A DNA stretch of 64,000 bases from Vibrio methylphosphonaticus (GTDB lineage Bacteria; Pseudomonadota; Gammaproteobacteria; Enterobacterales; Vibrionaceae): positions 1-64,000 of the forward strand of contig NZ_JAMKMS010000006.1 of NCBI RefSeq assembly GCF_023634655.1. The letters are read 5' to 3'. Under the pieces are notes generated by a model. It was not told where the DNA came from. It made no database searches and was given only the letters and a program-made list of their open reading frames with translations. A program made the position numbers and the translations under genes. Below are positions 43,169 through 53,243 of the stretch, one piece after another. Position 1 is the stretch's first letter. Every line of letters starts with the position of its first letter.

Positions 43169-44056
43169 CTATTCGACAACTTCTTCTTTTGTGAGATTTT
43201 GACGATAGAGCTTTTCTTTTAGTACATCCATCGCGCCTTTTTGAATTTGGCGTACGCGTTCTCGTGTTACACCAACGATTTCGCCCACTTCCTCTAACGT
43301 TTTGGGGGTATCATCGAGTAGACCAAAACGATGATAAAGGATGACGCGTTGTTTCTCAGGTAAACTGTCAACTAAACCAAGTAAAGCTTTATTGAGATCT
43401 TGGCTAACAATATCGCGCTCTGGAAGTTCGAATACATCATCGTCGTCAATCGTTTGGAAGTGGTCCTTACTATCCCCCTCATCATCCCAGCCATTGTCGA
43501 GAGAGAGGGATTGCTCAGATAATTTAAGCAGCTTGCTTACATCTTCAGGTGTGCGCCCGGTACGATTGGCAATATCTGACGATGTTGGTTCGTGTTTGCC
43601 TTCTTTTCTTAATTCTCGTTCTGCTTTACTGCATTCTCGAATTTGCTTGGTGACATGTACGGGAACGCGAATCGTGCGTCCTTGGTTCATTATCGCGCGA
43701 TCGATAGACTGTTGAATCCACCACACAGCATAAGTGGAAAAGCGAAAACCAAGCTCAGGGTCAAATTTATCTACGGCTTGGATCAAGCCTATATTCCCTT
43801 CGTTGATGAGGTCATAAAAGTCGACACCTCGACCGTTATAGCGTTTCGCCGTTCGGATGACTAAGCGCAGGTTGGCGTTAATTAAGTTTTGTCGGGAGAG
43901 GGCATCGCCTGCGCGTGCTTTTCGGGCAATATGTCGTTCATCTTCTGCGCTGAGTAAGTCGTGATGAGAGACTTCTTTGAAATAGGTGGTACCAATGTTA
44001 AATGCATCGTCATTTCGATTTGTTGCTTGGCTATCCTTAGCGTCTATCTTACCCAT
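43169..44056 (-). CDS. RpoS-like alternative sigma factor
   Basis: A 295-residue group 2 sigma-70 factor. Region 2 is complete ([42 protein letters not shown]), with the promoter-melting [21 protein letters not shown] and RTIRVPVHV typical of RpoS. Region 3 and region 4 ([20 protein letters not shown]) follow. It is shorter than the usual Vibrio RpoS and has no nlpD neighbour, so it is probably an additional paralogue of the kind reported in Vibrio as RpoQ or RpoX. Which of these it equals, and its regulon, cannot be decided here. Confidence 0.85.
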   Translation of the reverse strand: MGKIDAKDSQATNRNDDAFNIGTTYFKEVSHHDLLSAEDERHIARKARAGDALSRQNLINANLRLVIRTAKRYNGRGVDFYDLINEGNIGLIQAVDKFDPELGFRFSTYAVWWIQQSIDRAIMNQGRTIRVPVHVTKQIRECSKAERELRKEGKHEPTSSDIANRTGRTPEDVSKLLKLSEQSLSLDNGWDDEGDSKDHFQTIDDDDVFELPERDIVSQDLNKALLGLVDSLPEKQRVILYHRFGLLDDTPKTLEEVGEIVGVTRERVRQIQKGAMDVLKEKLYRQNLTKEEVVE

Positions 44057-44455
44057 AGAGAATCCTTTCTTACTGCTTGTTATTATATGAATATCGCTAT
44101 TGTTTCGTTTTTGTTGCAGCCACTGTACGCTGTACCCTTACGTTACAATAAAGACCAAAAAAATTACAATTAAATATTTATCAAAACAAAAAATTCACAC
44201 GGTAAATTAATGGTGCAGGGATCTAAATACATCCTATTGATTCTTCTGTTATTATTTTATTCTTCGTTATTGTTGTTTTTTTAGTCTCCGCTGAGTAAAT
44301 AATGAACAGAACGTCAGCGTTGCGAACAAATTCAAACAAAAAAACATGACATAGATAGGGTTTTGTGAAGACAACGTTGTTACATTAATAAAGTGCATTA
44401 GACTTTAGTCAAAATGTGCTCGTTATGGATAATGCTGTTAGAGGTAAATGGGTAA
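44057..44455. other. AT-rich gap between the sigma factor and a cysteine-motif gene
   Basis: A 399-base region that holds the promoters of both divergent genes and a candidate 24-codon ORF listed separately. Poly-A and poly-T runs are frequent. No operator could be assigned. Confidence 0.5.
44210..44284 (+). CDS. Candidate 24-residue hydrophobic small ORF
   Basis: ATG at 44210 opens a frame encoding MVQGSKYILLILLLLFYSSL and a further LLFF before TAG. It has one hydrophobic segment, like many small membrane proteins or type I toxins. There is no clear Shine-Dalgarno and no terminator after it, so it may be a by-product of a T-rich stretch. Confidence 0.2.
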   Translation: MVQGSKYILLILLLLFYSSLLLFF

Positions 44456-44740
44456 ATGAACGAACAACTTCAACAAAAACTGGAAGAGCTCCTTGTGTTG
44501 GCAAAGTCACAGGGTATTTCCATTGTCGGGTTGGTTGACGCGCCGAATACGGATCGTTGCCACATCTTTAAATCAATAGAAGCGGATAGCAAAGCAGGGA
44601 TTCAGAACCTTGACCAAATTATGATGAAGCAAGTGTGTTCTGGGGCAACAGATGGTTGCGGTTCTTGCCATATGGAGTCATCGAAAGTGTCACAAGACAG
44701 TCTCGCACTGCTTTTTAGTGAATTGCAGCAACCAAGTTGA
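44456..44740 (+). CDS. Unrecognised 94-residue protein with a CxxCH motif
   Basis: I do not recognise a family. The N-terminus is a charged helix (MNEQLQQKLEELLVLAKSQG), followed by a short beta-like segment ISIVGLVDAP. Cysteines are at 35, 61, 68 and 71, with CGSCH at 68-72. CxxCH is the heme c attachment pattern, but there is no export signal, so heme attachment is unlikely unless the protein is unusual; metal binding or a redox thiol pair is more plausible. GAGGTAAATGGGTAA precedes the ATG. A perfect hairpin terminator follows at 44780-44820. Confidence 0.6.
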   Translation: MNEQLQQKLEELLVLAKSQGISIVGLVDAPNTDRCHIFKSIEADSKAGIQNLDQIMMKQVCSGATDGCGSCHMESSKVSQDSLALLFSELQQPS

Positions 44741-44779
44741 TTTATCGCGTCGCTTCTATTGCCTCAGCCACATTTCGCT

Positions 44780-44820
44780 GTTAACAAAAAGTCCTCGTTC
44801 ATCGAGGACTTTTTGTTAAC
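44780..44820. terminator. Perfect 41-bp palindromic terminator
   Basis: An 18-bp perfect stem (44780-44797 with 44803-44820) around TTCAT, with A and T runs inside the stem beside a GC-rich tip (GTCCTCG). It can terminate in both directions and insulates the small gene from cobT. Confidence 0.88.
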
Positions 44821-44887
44821 AGAAACTTATCTATTACCTTGGTTTACCTAGGTTGAACCAGTACACTGTCTGCCACAAAAATATGTT

Positions 44888-44920
44888 GTTTCGCTCTCGT
44901 CTTTAGTGAGATCGCGAAAC
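44888..44920 (+). other. Hairpin in the cobT leader
   Basis: GTTTCGC (44888-44894) pairs with GCGAAAC (44914-44920), with TCTC and GAGA pairing inside. It lies 34 bases before the cobT ATG. No cobalamin riboswitch core was recognised around it. Confidence 0.45.
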
Positions 44921-44954
44921 CAATTCCTATCATATCGATAACAAGAATGGATCT

Positions 44955-45983
44955 ATGTTAGATAAACAGTTTGACGCGCAAATACAACATCGAATCGACC
45001 AAAAAACCAAGCCACTCGGTGCGCTCGGTGCGCTAGAAAATGTGGCGTTTCAACTTGCCCAGATCCAAAGTAATCGAACAGGTAAGTTGGCGCAATCAAT
45101 CTCTATTGATGCTGCGTCTGTAGTTGTGTTTGCAGGAGATCATGGCATTGCTAATCAAGGTGTGAGTATTGCGCCTAGTTCAGTTACGCAGCAAATGGTA
45201 CTTAACTTTTTAGCCGGTGGCGCTGCAATTAACTGTTTTTGTCGAACCAATAATCTCGCATTTTCTGTTGTCGACTGCGGGATGTTGGCTGCAGTAGAGA
45301 GTGCCTCTCAAAACTTAATTGTTAGTCGTGTGGCAGCAGGAACCCATGACTTTTCCGTACAGGCCGCGATGTCGATGGAACAAGTCGCGCAAGGACTTTC
45401 TAGCGGCAGTGAAATTGTCACGCGTAAAGTAAAGGCGGGATGTGAACTACTGATCTTTGGTGAGATGGGGATTGGCAATACAAGCTCTGCTTCAGCCTTG
45501 TTGTCGAGCATTGCCCATGTGCCAGTGGAACAAAGCGTAGGCTTTGGTACGGGTATTACTCTCGATCAACTGGCTAGAAAGCGTAATTTGGTTCAGCTTG
45601 GTATCGAGCGATGCACTGATAAATCCGTCATGGAGATATTGAGTGAAGTCGGCGGCCATGAGATTGCTCATATGGTGGGTGGATTCATTAGTGCAGCAGA
45701 GCACAAAATTCCAGTACTGGTTGACGGGTTTATCGTTTCGGTTGCCGCATACATTGCCTCTAAAATGGTTCCAGAAACACGTGATTACATGATTTTTTCT
45801 CATCGTTCGGATGAAGGGGCGCATAAACTGGTGTTAGAGCGCATGCAAGCCCGTCCGTTATTGGATCTCTCACTTCGATTAGGTGAAGGAACGGGCGCCG
45901 CACTCGCGTATCCACTACTGGCGTGCGCTGTTGAGTTCTATAATCACATGGCGAGTTTTGAAAGTGCCGGAGTCACGGTGTGA
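44955..45983 (+). CDS. cobT: Nicotinate-nucleotide:dimethylbenzimidazole phosphoribosyltransferase
   Basis: Makes alpha-ribazole phosphate from nicotinate mononucleotide and dimethylbenzimidazole, giving the lower ligand of cobalamin. The 342-residue protein shows [19 protein letters not shown] at the start, [28 protein letters not shown] and the catalytic-glutamate segment [16 protein letters not shown]. It is the first gene of the cob group; cobS starts within its last four bases. Corrin-ring synthesis genes are absent from the window, so this is salvage and assembly. Confidence 0.95.
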   Translation: MLDKQFDAQIQHRIDQKTKPLGALGALENVAFQLAQIQSNRTGKLAQSISIDAASVVVFAGDHGIANQGVSIAPSSVTQQMVLNFLAGGAAINCFCRTNNLAFSVVDCGMLAAVESASQNLIVSRVAAGTHDFSVQAAMSMEQVAQGLSSGSEIVTRKVKAGCELLIFGEMGIGNTSSASALLSSIAHVPVEQSVGFGTGITLDQLARKRNLVQLGIERCTDKSVMEILSEVGGHEIAHMVGGFISAAEHKIPVLVDGFIVSVAAYIASKMVPETRDYMIFSHRSDEGAHKLVLERMQARPLLDLSLRLGEGTGAALAYPLLACAVEFYNHMASFESAGVTV

Positions 45984-46846
45984 GCGAGCAAAGGGACGGC
46001 GTAAACGATAAACCGGTCGTCGAGCGTGATGAAGACCCAATCCTAATAAACCCAGATTGTAAGCCCCTTCATCAAGGGTTTCAGTGGTTTGTGCTTCAAT
46101 GGCAACTGTTTTGTTTAGCATTGAGTTTTTTCTCTCGGCTTCCTGTTCCTGCATCGATGCCTTACTCAACGGAGCGGATGAACCGCTCGGGACGATACTT
46201 TGCTTTAGTTGGTCTGCTATTAGGCGTGATCTGCGCGATAGCATTCCAGCTACTTAATATGCTACTGCCGCCATCGGTATCCGTTGTTATGACCATGGTC
46301 GTGAGTTTGCTGTTAACCGGTGCCTTTCATGAAGACGGGTTAGCCGACATGGCGGATGGTATTGGCGGTGGAATGACGCTAGATAAGCGTTTAACCATCA
46401 TGAAGGATAGTCGTTTAGGTACGTATGGCGCGGCTACCTTGATGATGGGGCTACTTCTGAAGTACGTAGTATTAGTTGAATTAACCACCATGACGTTTAT
46501 GTTCGCGGTATGGGTTGTTGGTTACACCACGAGCCGAGCGGTCGCGGCCTCGTTTATTTCGACAATGCCCTACGTCTCTGATCCGGAAGGCAGTAAAAGC
46601 AAGCCCCTTGCTAATACACAGCGCCCGAGTGAGTTACTTTTCCTAACTTGCTGCGGTGTATTACCTGCACTATTTATCGGCGTTGATTTCACAGTGATGG
46701 TCATTGCTGTTGCGGTCATGTTCCATTTCCTTTTTCGTCGCTGGTTACTACTTAGAATTGGTGGCTATACAGGGGATTGCTTGGGCGCAGCACAGCAAAT
46801 TATGGAGTTGCTGATTTATCTATGTTTACTGGTGATGTTAGGATAA
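45980..46846 (+). CDS. cobS: Adenosylcobinamide-GDP ribazoletransferase
   Basis: Joins adenosylcobinamide-GDP and alpha-ribazole (phosphate) in the inner membrane, the last step of cobalamin assembly. The 288-residue protein has [13 protein letters not shown] near the first membrane segment and the signature [18 protein letters not shown], followed by [15 protein letters not shown]. It starts at GTG overlapping the cobT stop (GTGA). The charged N-terminal extension of about 35 residues is longer than in most CobS proteins, and a later start cannot be excluded. Confidence 0.93.
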   Translation: MSEQRDGVNDKPVVERDEDPILINPDCKPLHQGFQWFVLQWQLFCLALSFFSRLPVPASMPYSTERMNRSGRYFALVGLLLGVICAIAFQLLNMLLPPSVSVVMTMVVSLLLTGAFHEDGLADMADGIGGGMTLDKRLTIMKDSRLGTYGAATLMMGLLLKYVVLVELTTMTFMFAVWVVGYTTSRAVAASFISTMPYVSDPEGSKSKPLANTQRPSELLFLTCCGVLPALFIGVDFTVMVIAVAVMFHFLFRRWLLLRIGGYTGDCLGAAQQIMELLIYLCLLVMLG

Positions 46847-46861
46847 TAGGCGGTAATTGTT

Positions 46862-47446
46862 ATGCCAATAGAGCTCATTTTAGGTGGCGCACGCTCAGGT
46901 AAATCGGGCTTTGCGGAAAACCGGGTTCGAGAAATTGTATCATCGTCTCTTACATTCCAACCTCTTGAGTTGAACGCTCTTACTTCAAAACCGCGCACCA
47001 TGCATTACGTTGCAACCTCAGAGGCGCTTGATGAAGAGATGCTGCGTCGAATCGAGCATCATAAGCAGCAGCGAGGAGAAGGGTGGATCGAATGGGAGTG
47101 TCCGTGTGATCTTGTTTCCCAGCTTAAACAGTTTGATGAAAGTGATGTCGTACTGATTGATTGCCTGACGCTTTGGTTAAACAACGTGATTTATTATCAA
47201 GGCCAGTCGTCCAGCAATGCTCGTTTGGAACATGAAATCGAAATGTTAGCGATGGCTCTGCAGCAGAGCTCTGCCCACATTATTTTGGTTTCAAATGAAG
47301 TGGGGATGGGAGTGGTACCGATGGGAGAAGTGTCTCGTTTGTTTGTCGATAATGCCGGCAGAATGAATCAAGCTCTGGCACGAATTGCACAGCAAGTCGT
47401 ATTGGTCGCTGCGGGGCTACCGTTGACATTAAAGTCAGGCAAGTAA
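46862..47446 (+). CDS. cobU: Adenosylcobinamide kinase / guanylyltransferase
   Basis: Phosphorylates adenosylcobinamide and transfers GMP to it. The 194-residue protein has the P-loop GARSGKS (9-15), the RIEHHKQQR segment with the candidate guanylylated histidine, and the strand-loop VLIDCLTLWLNN followed by LVSNEVGMGVVPMG. It is 15 bases after cobS and upstream of cobC in the same direction. Confidence 0.94.
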   Translation: MPIELILGGARSGKSGFAENRVREIVSSSLTFQPLELNALTSKPRTMHYVATSEALDEEMLRRIEHHKQQRGEGWIEWECPCDLVSQLKQFDESDVVLIDCLTLWLNNVIYYQGQSSSNARLEHEIEMLAMALQQSSAHIILVSNEVGMGVVPMGEVSRLFVDNAGRMNQALARIAQQVVLVAAGLPLTLKSGK

Positions 47447-47469
47447 GTGAGCGCGGTAGGTGTAGTACA

Positions 47470-48087
47470 ATGATTAATATTTATCTACTGAGGCATGGCA
47501 AAGTCACCGGAGAAGCGGCGCTTTATGGTCATACGGATATTGCTGTATCCAGTGAAGAAAATGCCGCTATTGCGTCGAATTTGCATGCTTTATCCCTAAA
47601 TTTAAAGCAAGTGATAACGTCACCTTTACTCCGCTGTCATGCTGTTGCCCAGCAATTCGCACATCAACAAGCGTTACCGTTAAGCGTGGTGAGTGACCTT
47701 AGCGAAATGTACTTTGGAGATGTTGATGGTGTCCCGTTTGATACGATGTCGACACAAGAGTGGCAAAATCTGGAACCATTTTGGGAAAACCCCGCTCAAA
47801 CATCTTTACCTAATGCCGAATCGCTTTGTGATTTTCATACTCGTGTTGTCCGTGCCTGGGCATCACTTTCAACTCTAAAGCAAGACACCTTAGTGGTGAC
47901 GCATGGCGGGGTAATTAGAGTGATTCTCGCCCATCTATTAGAGCTTGATTGGAGAAATGCAAAATGGTACTCGACGTTGTCGATCCAAAACGGCTCACTG
48001 ACACATATTCAAATTAACCCTAAATTTCCAGAGCACGTATTGATTAAAGCGATCGGTACGCCGATAAAAGGACCTAATGATGACTAA
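47470..48087 (+). CDS. cobC: Histidine phosphatase, probable alpha-ribazole phosphatase
   Basis: The 205-residue protein has the phosphohistidine motif LLRHG (residues 6-10, catalytic H9) and the later VVTHGGVIR, both typical of the phosphoglycerate-mutase-like phosphatases. Its place 23 bases after cobU makes removal of the phosphate from alpha-ribazole phosphate the likely role. Its end overlaps the downstream peptidase gene by up to 11 bases. The assignment rests on context as much as on sequence. Confidence 0.87.
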   Translation: MINIYLLRHGKVTGEAALYGHTDIAVSSEENAAIASNLHALSLNLKQVITSPLLRCHAVAQQFAHQQALPLSVVSDLSEMYFGDVDGVPFDTMSTQEWQNLEPFWENPAQTSLPNAESLCDFHTRVVRAWASLSTLKQDTLVVTHGGVIRVILAHLLELDWRNAKWYSTLSIQNGSLTHIQINPKFPEHVLIKAIGTPIKGPNDD

Positions 48088-49876
48088 AGCTATTTGGGAT
48101 CTGACGATTGCCTATAGTGGACTAAATGATCCAAAAATAGAGCAAGATATCGTATTAATTCAACGTTCGATTGAGTTACTTGAAAGCTATCAAGATGAGC
48201 GAGCGCAAGTCATTGCGATGCAGAACGCCATTCAAACGCAGTCCGCGGCAAGTACGCTGTTGGCTACGGTCAATACCCTAGCGACTTGTGCAGCGTCCAC
48301 CAATGCCATGAATACTCAAGCGAAGCAGCTTATTGGGCGTATTGCCCAGCTGAGTTCTCAGCTAGAGCAGGCGTTTACCCCATATGAAAATACTCTTGCA
48401 TTGGCAGATTTTGCTTTTATCGAGCAAGTTTTGGACCATACGGATCCGTGTGTTGCTGGGCAAGGTTTTCAAATAGAGTTATTACAGCGTAAGGCACAAA
48501 CGCAATTAACGATTGAGCAAGAGCAGTTACTGTCAGCAATGCAAGTGGACGGCAGAGATGCATGGGGAAGGCTTTATGACAACATCACTGGCGCACTCCA
48601 AATAACAATTGAATACGGTGACAAGCAAGAGACTATTGGTTTTTCCCAAGCGGCGAGCCTACTTTATGGCAGTGAATTTGCCAAGCAAGAAGCGGTATGG
48701 AAAGGCATTCAGGCTGCGATGTCACAACATGCCCATTCCTTCGCTGCCATTTTGAATGCTTTGGCGGGATGGCGACTATCGGAAGCGAAGAAGCGCGCTA
48801 CCCAACAACCGGAACACTTCTTAGATTCCAGTTTAAGAGAGAACCGTATTCAGCGTGAAACCTTAGACGCGATGTTGTCAGTAGCCAAGGCGAACAAGCA
48901 CATTGGTCAGCGCGCGGGTCGATTGATGGCAAAGGTTCATGGCTGTAATGCGATGACCCCATGGAACCATCTTGCTGCTATGCCTTCGCTAAGTGATAGT
49001 GAGCCGCAAGTCTACACATTTCAAGAGGGCATAGAGGTAATTAAAGCCGCCTTCGCGACCGTTGAGCCAGCGATGGCAGAGTTCGTTCAGACCATGGTTG
49101 ATAACGGTTGGATTGATGCGCAACCATCTGAGAATCGCCGCTTAGGTGCTTACTGCACTAAATTGGCGGCAACACGTACGCCGCTGGTGTTTATGACGTG
49201 GGGGGGCAGTCGATCAGATTTGTTGACCTTAGCTCATGAGCTCGGACATGCCTTCCATAACTGGGTGATGCGAGATTTGCCGCTTTGTCGTACGCGTTAT
49301 CCGATGACCTTGGCGGAAACCGCCTCTATTTTCGCTGAAAATATTGTTAGAGATTACTTGCTTAGCCATGCGACAAGTCCGGAACAAAAGCTTGAAATGT
49401 TATGGGAAGAGCTTTCGTCAGCCTACGCATTGACCATCAACATTCCGGTTCGCTATGAATTCGAAAAAGCGTTTTATCAAGCGCGTGAGCAAAATGAATT
49501 GGATGCTGAGCAATTGTGCCAACTTATGTCAGAGACGTGGCAAGCGTGGTATGGAGACTCAATGGAAGGGCAGGATCCTTATTTTTGGGCCAGTAAGCTT
49601 CACTTTAGCATCTCTGAGTTAAGCTTTTATAATTACCCATACCTCTTTGGCTATTTGTTCAGCCTTGGTGTATACGCGCAACGATCTGTAAAAGGGGAGG
49701 CGTTTTATTCCGATTACGTTTCTTTACTACGAGATACAGGTTCATTTTTAGCTGAAGAGGTGGTATCGCAACATATGGGGCGCGATCTCACTCAGCCTGA
49801 ATTTTGGCAGGAAAGCATGGCCAGGTTAGAGCAAAAAGTGGATGAGTTTGACGCTTTATTAGTCACTGTTTTGTGA
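48077..49876 (+). CDS. M3-family oligoendopeptidase (PepF-like)
   Basis: A cytoplasmic zinc metallopeptidase of 599 residues that degrades short peptides. The metal site is HELGH (387-391) in LTLAHELGHAFHNW, with the third ligand glutamate in TLAETASIFAEN. The N-terminal half is the alpha-helical lid of the M3 family. The gene overlaps cobC (ATG at 48077 or 48080, stop of cobC at 48087), so it is translationally coupled to cobalamin genes although no mechanistic link is known. Confidence 0.9.
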   Translation: MMTKAIWDLTIAYSGLNDPKIEQDIVLIQRSIELLESYQDERAQVIAMQNAIQTQSAASTLLATVNTLATCAASTNAMNTQAKQLIGRIAQLSSQLEQAFTPYENTLALADFAFIEQVLDHTDPCVAGQGFQIELLQRKAQTQLTIEQEQLLSAMQVDGRDAWGRLYDNITGALQITIEYGDKQETIGFSQAASLLYGSEFAKQEAVWKGIQAAMSQHAHSFAAILNALAGWRLSEAKKRATQQPEHFLDSSLRENRIQRETLDAMLSVAKANKHIGQRAGRLMAKVHGCNAMTPWNHLAAMPSLSDSEPQVYTFQEGIEVIKAAFATVEPAMAEFVQTMVDNGWIDAQPSENRRLGAYCTKLAATRTPLVFMTWGGSRSDLLTLAHELGHAFHNWVMRDLPLCRTRYPMTLAETASIFAENIVRDYLLSHATSPEQKLEMLWEELSSAYALTINIPVRYEFEKAFYQAREQNELDAEQLCQLMSETWQAWYGDSMEGQDPYFWASKLHFSISELSFYNYPYLFGYLFSLGVYAQRSVKGEAFYSDYVSLLRDTGSFLAEEVVSQHMGRDLTQPEFWQESMARLEQKVDEFDALLVTVL

Positions 49877-50029
49877 TAGAACGTCCATCTTGGGATGGAA
49901 CCGCAATCTCGTCATAAAGTGGGCACCAATTCGCCATCCACTGAGGCGGGTGTTGAATCAAAATGCGGTTAATTTATTCGATGGGTTGCATTTATGTAGG
50001 ACAATTTATGTCCAAATCGAAGTAATTCG

Positions 50030-50064
50030 CTTCGCTAAACGCGATTTACTTCGATAAACGCGAT
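50030..50064. repeat. Short direct repeat upstream of astE
   Basis: CTTCGCTAAACGCGAT (50030-50045) and CTTCGATAAACGCGAT (50049-50064) match at 15 of 16 bases with a 19-base period. They lie 63-97 bases before astE and might be a tandem regulator site. Confidence 0.5.
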
Positions 50065-50126
50065 CATCTCCGTATAAATTTGCGCGTTGATTCATTACCA
50101 TACCGCTGTCAGATAGGGAGCAGCGC

Positions 50127-51155
50127 ATGACGAAATCGTTTTTTCGCCAATCATTTCTTAAAGATACATTAGAAACCCATATTGAGTTTCAAACTAAATC
50201 CATGGTGACCGATGCCGGCATCAAAATGGATCTTATTCACCGTGGAATGTTGGAAGTGACACCGTGTTCTGTCAATAAGGACACGAAACATATCATCATC
50301 TCTTGTGGTATTCATGGCGACGAGACGGCGCCTATGGAACTCGTCGACAAGATGGTGGAAGACATCGAATCCGGTTTTCTTACTTTGAAATCGAGATGTC
50401 TGTTTATTATCGCTCATCCAGAGTCGACAAATAAACACACACGTTACATTGACGAAAACTTAAACAGACTGTTTGATGAGCGCTCGCACCCGATGAACCG
50501 CGAAGTGGCCATTGCTAAGCATCTTAAGTCGCAGGTAACGGCGTTTTACCAAGGTACACTAGAGTCACAGCGTTGGCATCTAGACTTGCATTGTGCGATC
50601 CGTAAATCGGCGCATTATTCATTTGTGGTGAGTCCTAAAACTCGTCACCCGGTTCGCAGCCAAGCTTTGTTTGATTACGTGGCAAGTGCGCATATCGATG
50701 CGACACTACTATCTAATTCACCATCGAGCACATTTAGCTGGTATTCCGCTGAAAATTTTTCCGCTCAAGCTCTCACTATGGAATTGGGACGAGTGGCTAA
50801 AATTGGTGAGAATGATCTCGATAAATTACTGGCGTTTGATATCGCAACAAGGGATCTCCTATCGGATGAGACCGCTGAGCATATTGCTAAACCACCGGTG
50901 ATGTATCGTGTTTCAAGAACCATTGTGCGCCAACAAGAAGATTTTGACTTTTTGTTTGATGAGCAGGTGGCGAACTTTACCGAATTTAAACACGGGGAAG
51001 TGTTTGGTCATGATGGCGATAAGCCTCTGATGGCCAAGAACGACAATGAAGCGATTGTCTTTCCAAACCGCAATGTAGAAATTGGTCAGCGTGCGGCATT
51101 AATGGTGGTTAAAGTTGCGATTCGCTACGAGGATGACCAACTCATCTACGATTAA
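50127..51155 (+). CDS. astE: Succinylglutamate desuccinylase
   Basis: Releases succinate from N-succinylglutamate, the last step of the arginine succinyltransferase pathway. The 342-residue zinc enzyme has HGDE with H63 and E66, [11 protein letters not shown], and H155 in [11 protein letters not shown] as the third ligand; TMELGRV holds the likely catalytic glutamate. Family and length fit AstE. The other ast genes are not adjacent; here it sits between the cob-pepF group and btuCD. Confidence 0.92.
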   Translation: MTKSFFRQSFLKDTLETHIEFQTKSMVTDAGIKMDLIHRGMLEVTPCSVNKDTKHIIISCGIHGDETAPMELVDKMVEDIESGFLTLKSRCLFIIAHPESTNKHTRYIDENLNRLFDERSHPMNREVAIAKHLKSQVTAFYQGTLESQRWHLDLHCAIRKSAHYSFVVSPKTRHPVRSQALFDYVASAHIDATLLSNSPSSTFSWYSAENFSAQALTMELGRVAKIGENDLDKLLAFDIATRDLLSDETAEHIAKPPVMYRVSRTIVRQQEDFDFLFDEQVANFTEFKHGEVFGHDGDKPLMAKNDNEAIVFPNRNVEIGQRAALMVVKVAIRYEDDQLIYD

Positions 51156-51199
51156 CAAAAAATAGTGGCGTATTTTGGCGCCACTGTTATTCTCCTCTT

Positions 51200-52198
51200 A
51201 TGAAATTCAATCAGTTACTGAATAGAAACCAGAGACGCTGGCGCAATTTGATTATTGCGATGAGTAGCGTCTTAATAGGTTGCGCTTTTCTTCACCTTTC
51301 AGTGGGTGAAATATTAATCAATCCATTTTCTCCAAATAGCGCACTTGAGTCACGATTGCTGTATGACTTAAGAATGCCTCGTTTGCTCGCTGCGGCGGCC
51401 ATTGGTGCGGCGTTGGCACTGTCGGGTGCGGCCTTGCAAGTGTTACTGGGTAATGTGCTTGCTGAGCCGGGCGTGCTGGGTATTTCAGGTGGAGCTAGCC
51501 TTGGTATGGTGCTGGTGCTGTTTATCCTTCCGGTGGCAGCGACGCCTTTAGCCTTTATGTTAGCAGGGGTTGGGGGAGCGTTATGTTTTACATTGCTTCT
51601 CGTTGGTATGGCACGAGCCATGCGCCTCACCACGACGCGTCTGTTATTGGTGGGCGTTGCACTAGGTATTTTATCGAGTGCTGTAGTCACATGGGCGTTT
51701 TATTTTAGCGATGATTTAAGTATCCGTCAGTTGATGTATTGGTTGATGGGCAGCGTGGGTGGTGTCAGCTGGTACCAACATAGTTTGACGTTGATTATGA
51801 TCCCCGTAGCAGTCTGGTTATGTTTAAAGGGGTCGGTGCTCGATAAGCTAATGGTTGGCGAAGTCCACGCACAGCAATTGGGTGTCGATGTACACCGCAT
51901 TCGTTGGCAATTGATTCTTGCTGTTTCGCTATTGGTTGGAGGATCGGTGGCATTGGGTGGGGTGATTAGCTTTGTGGGCCTGGTTATCCCACATTTACTT
52001 CGTCTCGCATTTGGTACCGAAAACCGTTATTTGCTGCCGTTGTCTGCAGTGTCTGGCGCTGCACTACTTGTGGTTTCGGATATCTTAGCTCGCACTGTAC
52101 TTGACTCTGCTGAACTGCCAGTAGGCGTCATGACAACAACCCTTGGGGCACCTGTTTTTATTTGGATGTTGGTAAAGAGTCATGATACAGGTTCATAA
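51200..52198 (+). CDS. btuC: Vitamin B12 ABC transporter permease
   Basis: The inner-membrane permease subunit for cobalamin import, 332 residues with about ten membrane segments. Features of the FecCD/BtuC family are [45 protein letters not shown] and [22 protein letters not shown]. It overlaps btuD by 17 bases. The periplasmic binding protein gene btuF is not in the window. Confidence 0.93.
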   Translation: MKFNQLLNRNQRRWRNLIIAMSSVLIGCAFLHLSVGEILINPFSPNSALESRLLYDLRMPRLLAAAAIGAALALSGAALQVLLGNVLAEPGVLGISGGASLGMVLVLFILPVAATPLAFMLAGVGGALCFTLLLVGMARAMRLTTTRLLLVGVALGILSSAVVTWAFYFSDDLSIRQLMYWLMGSVGGVSWYQHSLTLIMIPVAVWLCLKGSVLDKLMVGEVHAQQLGVDVHRIRWQLILAVSLLVGGSVALGGVISFVGLVIPHLLRLAFGTENRYLLPLSAVSGAALLVVSDILARTVLDSAELPVGVMTTTLGAPVFIWMLVKSHDTGS

Positions 52199-52937
52199 TC
52201 TCGCCGTGGGCACTCGTTTACTGCCATTATCAGTGAGCATCCCTCAAGGAAAGCTCACACATGTTATTGGTCCGAATGGCAGCGGTAAGAGTACTTTTTT
52301 ATCGGCGCTAGCTGGTGTACTGAGTGCTGAAGGGGAGGCGACCATCGATGATGTATCAATGGCGACGCTGTCATTGGCCGATTTATCTTTGGTGCGTGCT
52401 TACCTAAACCAGTCATCGCGTCCGGCGTTTAATATGCCCGTCTATCAATATTTATCGCTCTCGGTCCCAAGTTGTGCGACGTCGAGTTCAGCGATTAACG
52501 CCGCCGTAGAAGAGATCACGGGGCTGTTAAACTTAACATCGATGCTTACTCGAACCGTTCATCATTTGTCTGGCGGTGAATGGCAGCGAGTGAGATTAGC
52601 GGCGTGTTGTCTACAGATTTGGAAGCCTATTAACCCTTTTGCTAAGCTGCTCATCCTTGATGAGCCCTCAGCACCGCTGGATGTTGGACAAGAAAAATAC
52701 CTGCATGAAATGATCGCACGGATCATCTCGCAAGGCAGTGCCGTTGTTGTCGCTAATCATGATTTAAATGTGACTCTCAAGCGTGCAGAGCACGTTGTTA
52801 TGCTCAACAATGGTGTATTGGTACAGCAAGGCGATAGCAGCAGTGTATTAACCGAAGAAAACGTAAGCGATGTTTATTCCACCCGTGTACAGCGAGTGAC
52901 AATCAATAGCCGGGATTACCTACTTTTTGACGAGTGA
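52182..52937 (+). CDS. btuD: Vitamin B12 ABC transporter ATP-binding protein
   Basis: The 251-residue ATPase subunit that powers cobalamin uptake through BtuC. Walker A is GPNGSGKS (30-37), the ABC signature is LSGGE (129-133) followed by WQRVRLA, and Walker B is LLILDEP (156-162). The switch histidine is in VVANHDLN. Overlap with btuC shows coupling. A hairpin terminator lies 70 bases downstream. Confidence 0.95.
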   Translation: MIQVHNLAVGTRLLPLSVSIPQGKLTHVIGPNGSGKSTFLSALAGVLSAEGEATIDDVSMATLSLADLSLVRAYLNQSSRPAFNMPVYQYLSLSVPSCATSSSAINAAVEEITGLLNLTSMLTRTVHHLSGGEWQRVRLAACCLQIWKPINPFAKLLILDEPSAPLDVGQEKYLHEMIARIISQGSAVVVANHDLNVTLKRAEHVVMLNNGVLVQQGDSSSVLTEENVSDVYSTRVQRVTINSRDYLLFDE

Positions 52938-53008
52938 TGCACTACGCCCTTGGGAATTAATGTACGTTGTCGCTTCCCTTGTGTCACTTCCCTATCAAGA
53001 TATGCATC

Positions 53009-53030
53009 ATCCCCTCAAAAAGGGGATTTT
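53009..53030 (+). terminator. Intrinsic terminator after btuD
   Basis: ATCCCCT (53009-53015) pairs with AGGGGAT (53021-53027) followed by TTT. It is the only structure recognised in the 306 bases between btuD and the convergent FadL-like gene; two frames open there lack support. Confidence 0.65.
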
Positions 53031-53243
53031 CCACGGCGCATTGAAAACTCGAACTACGAGACTGAGAACCATGAGACTGAGTTGTTACTTTTCAGATATC
53101 TACGGCTTTCGGCACTCTTTACTTTGGTTAAGGTGATGAGAATATTACCTTGAGAACACAATGCCAAGTAAGCCGTTACTATTCCATGTGGTTCTATCTA
53201 GGTGTTAACAACGCGCCCAATAATTATGCGTTTAGACCTGCGG

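Noticed and set aside
44821..44954. Cobalamin riboswitch before cobT
   Set aside because: The B12-box core was not seen; only a simple hairpin is present. A covariance-model search would settle it.
52927..53153. Two overlapping frames after btuD
   Set aside because: They run through a terminator hairpin and have no start signal.
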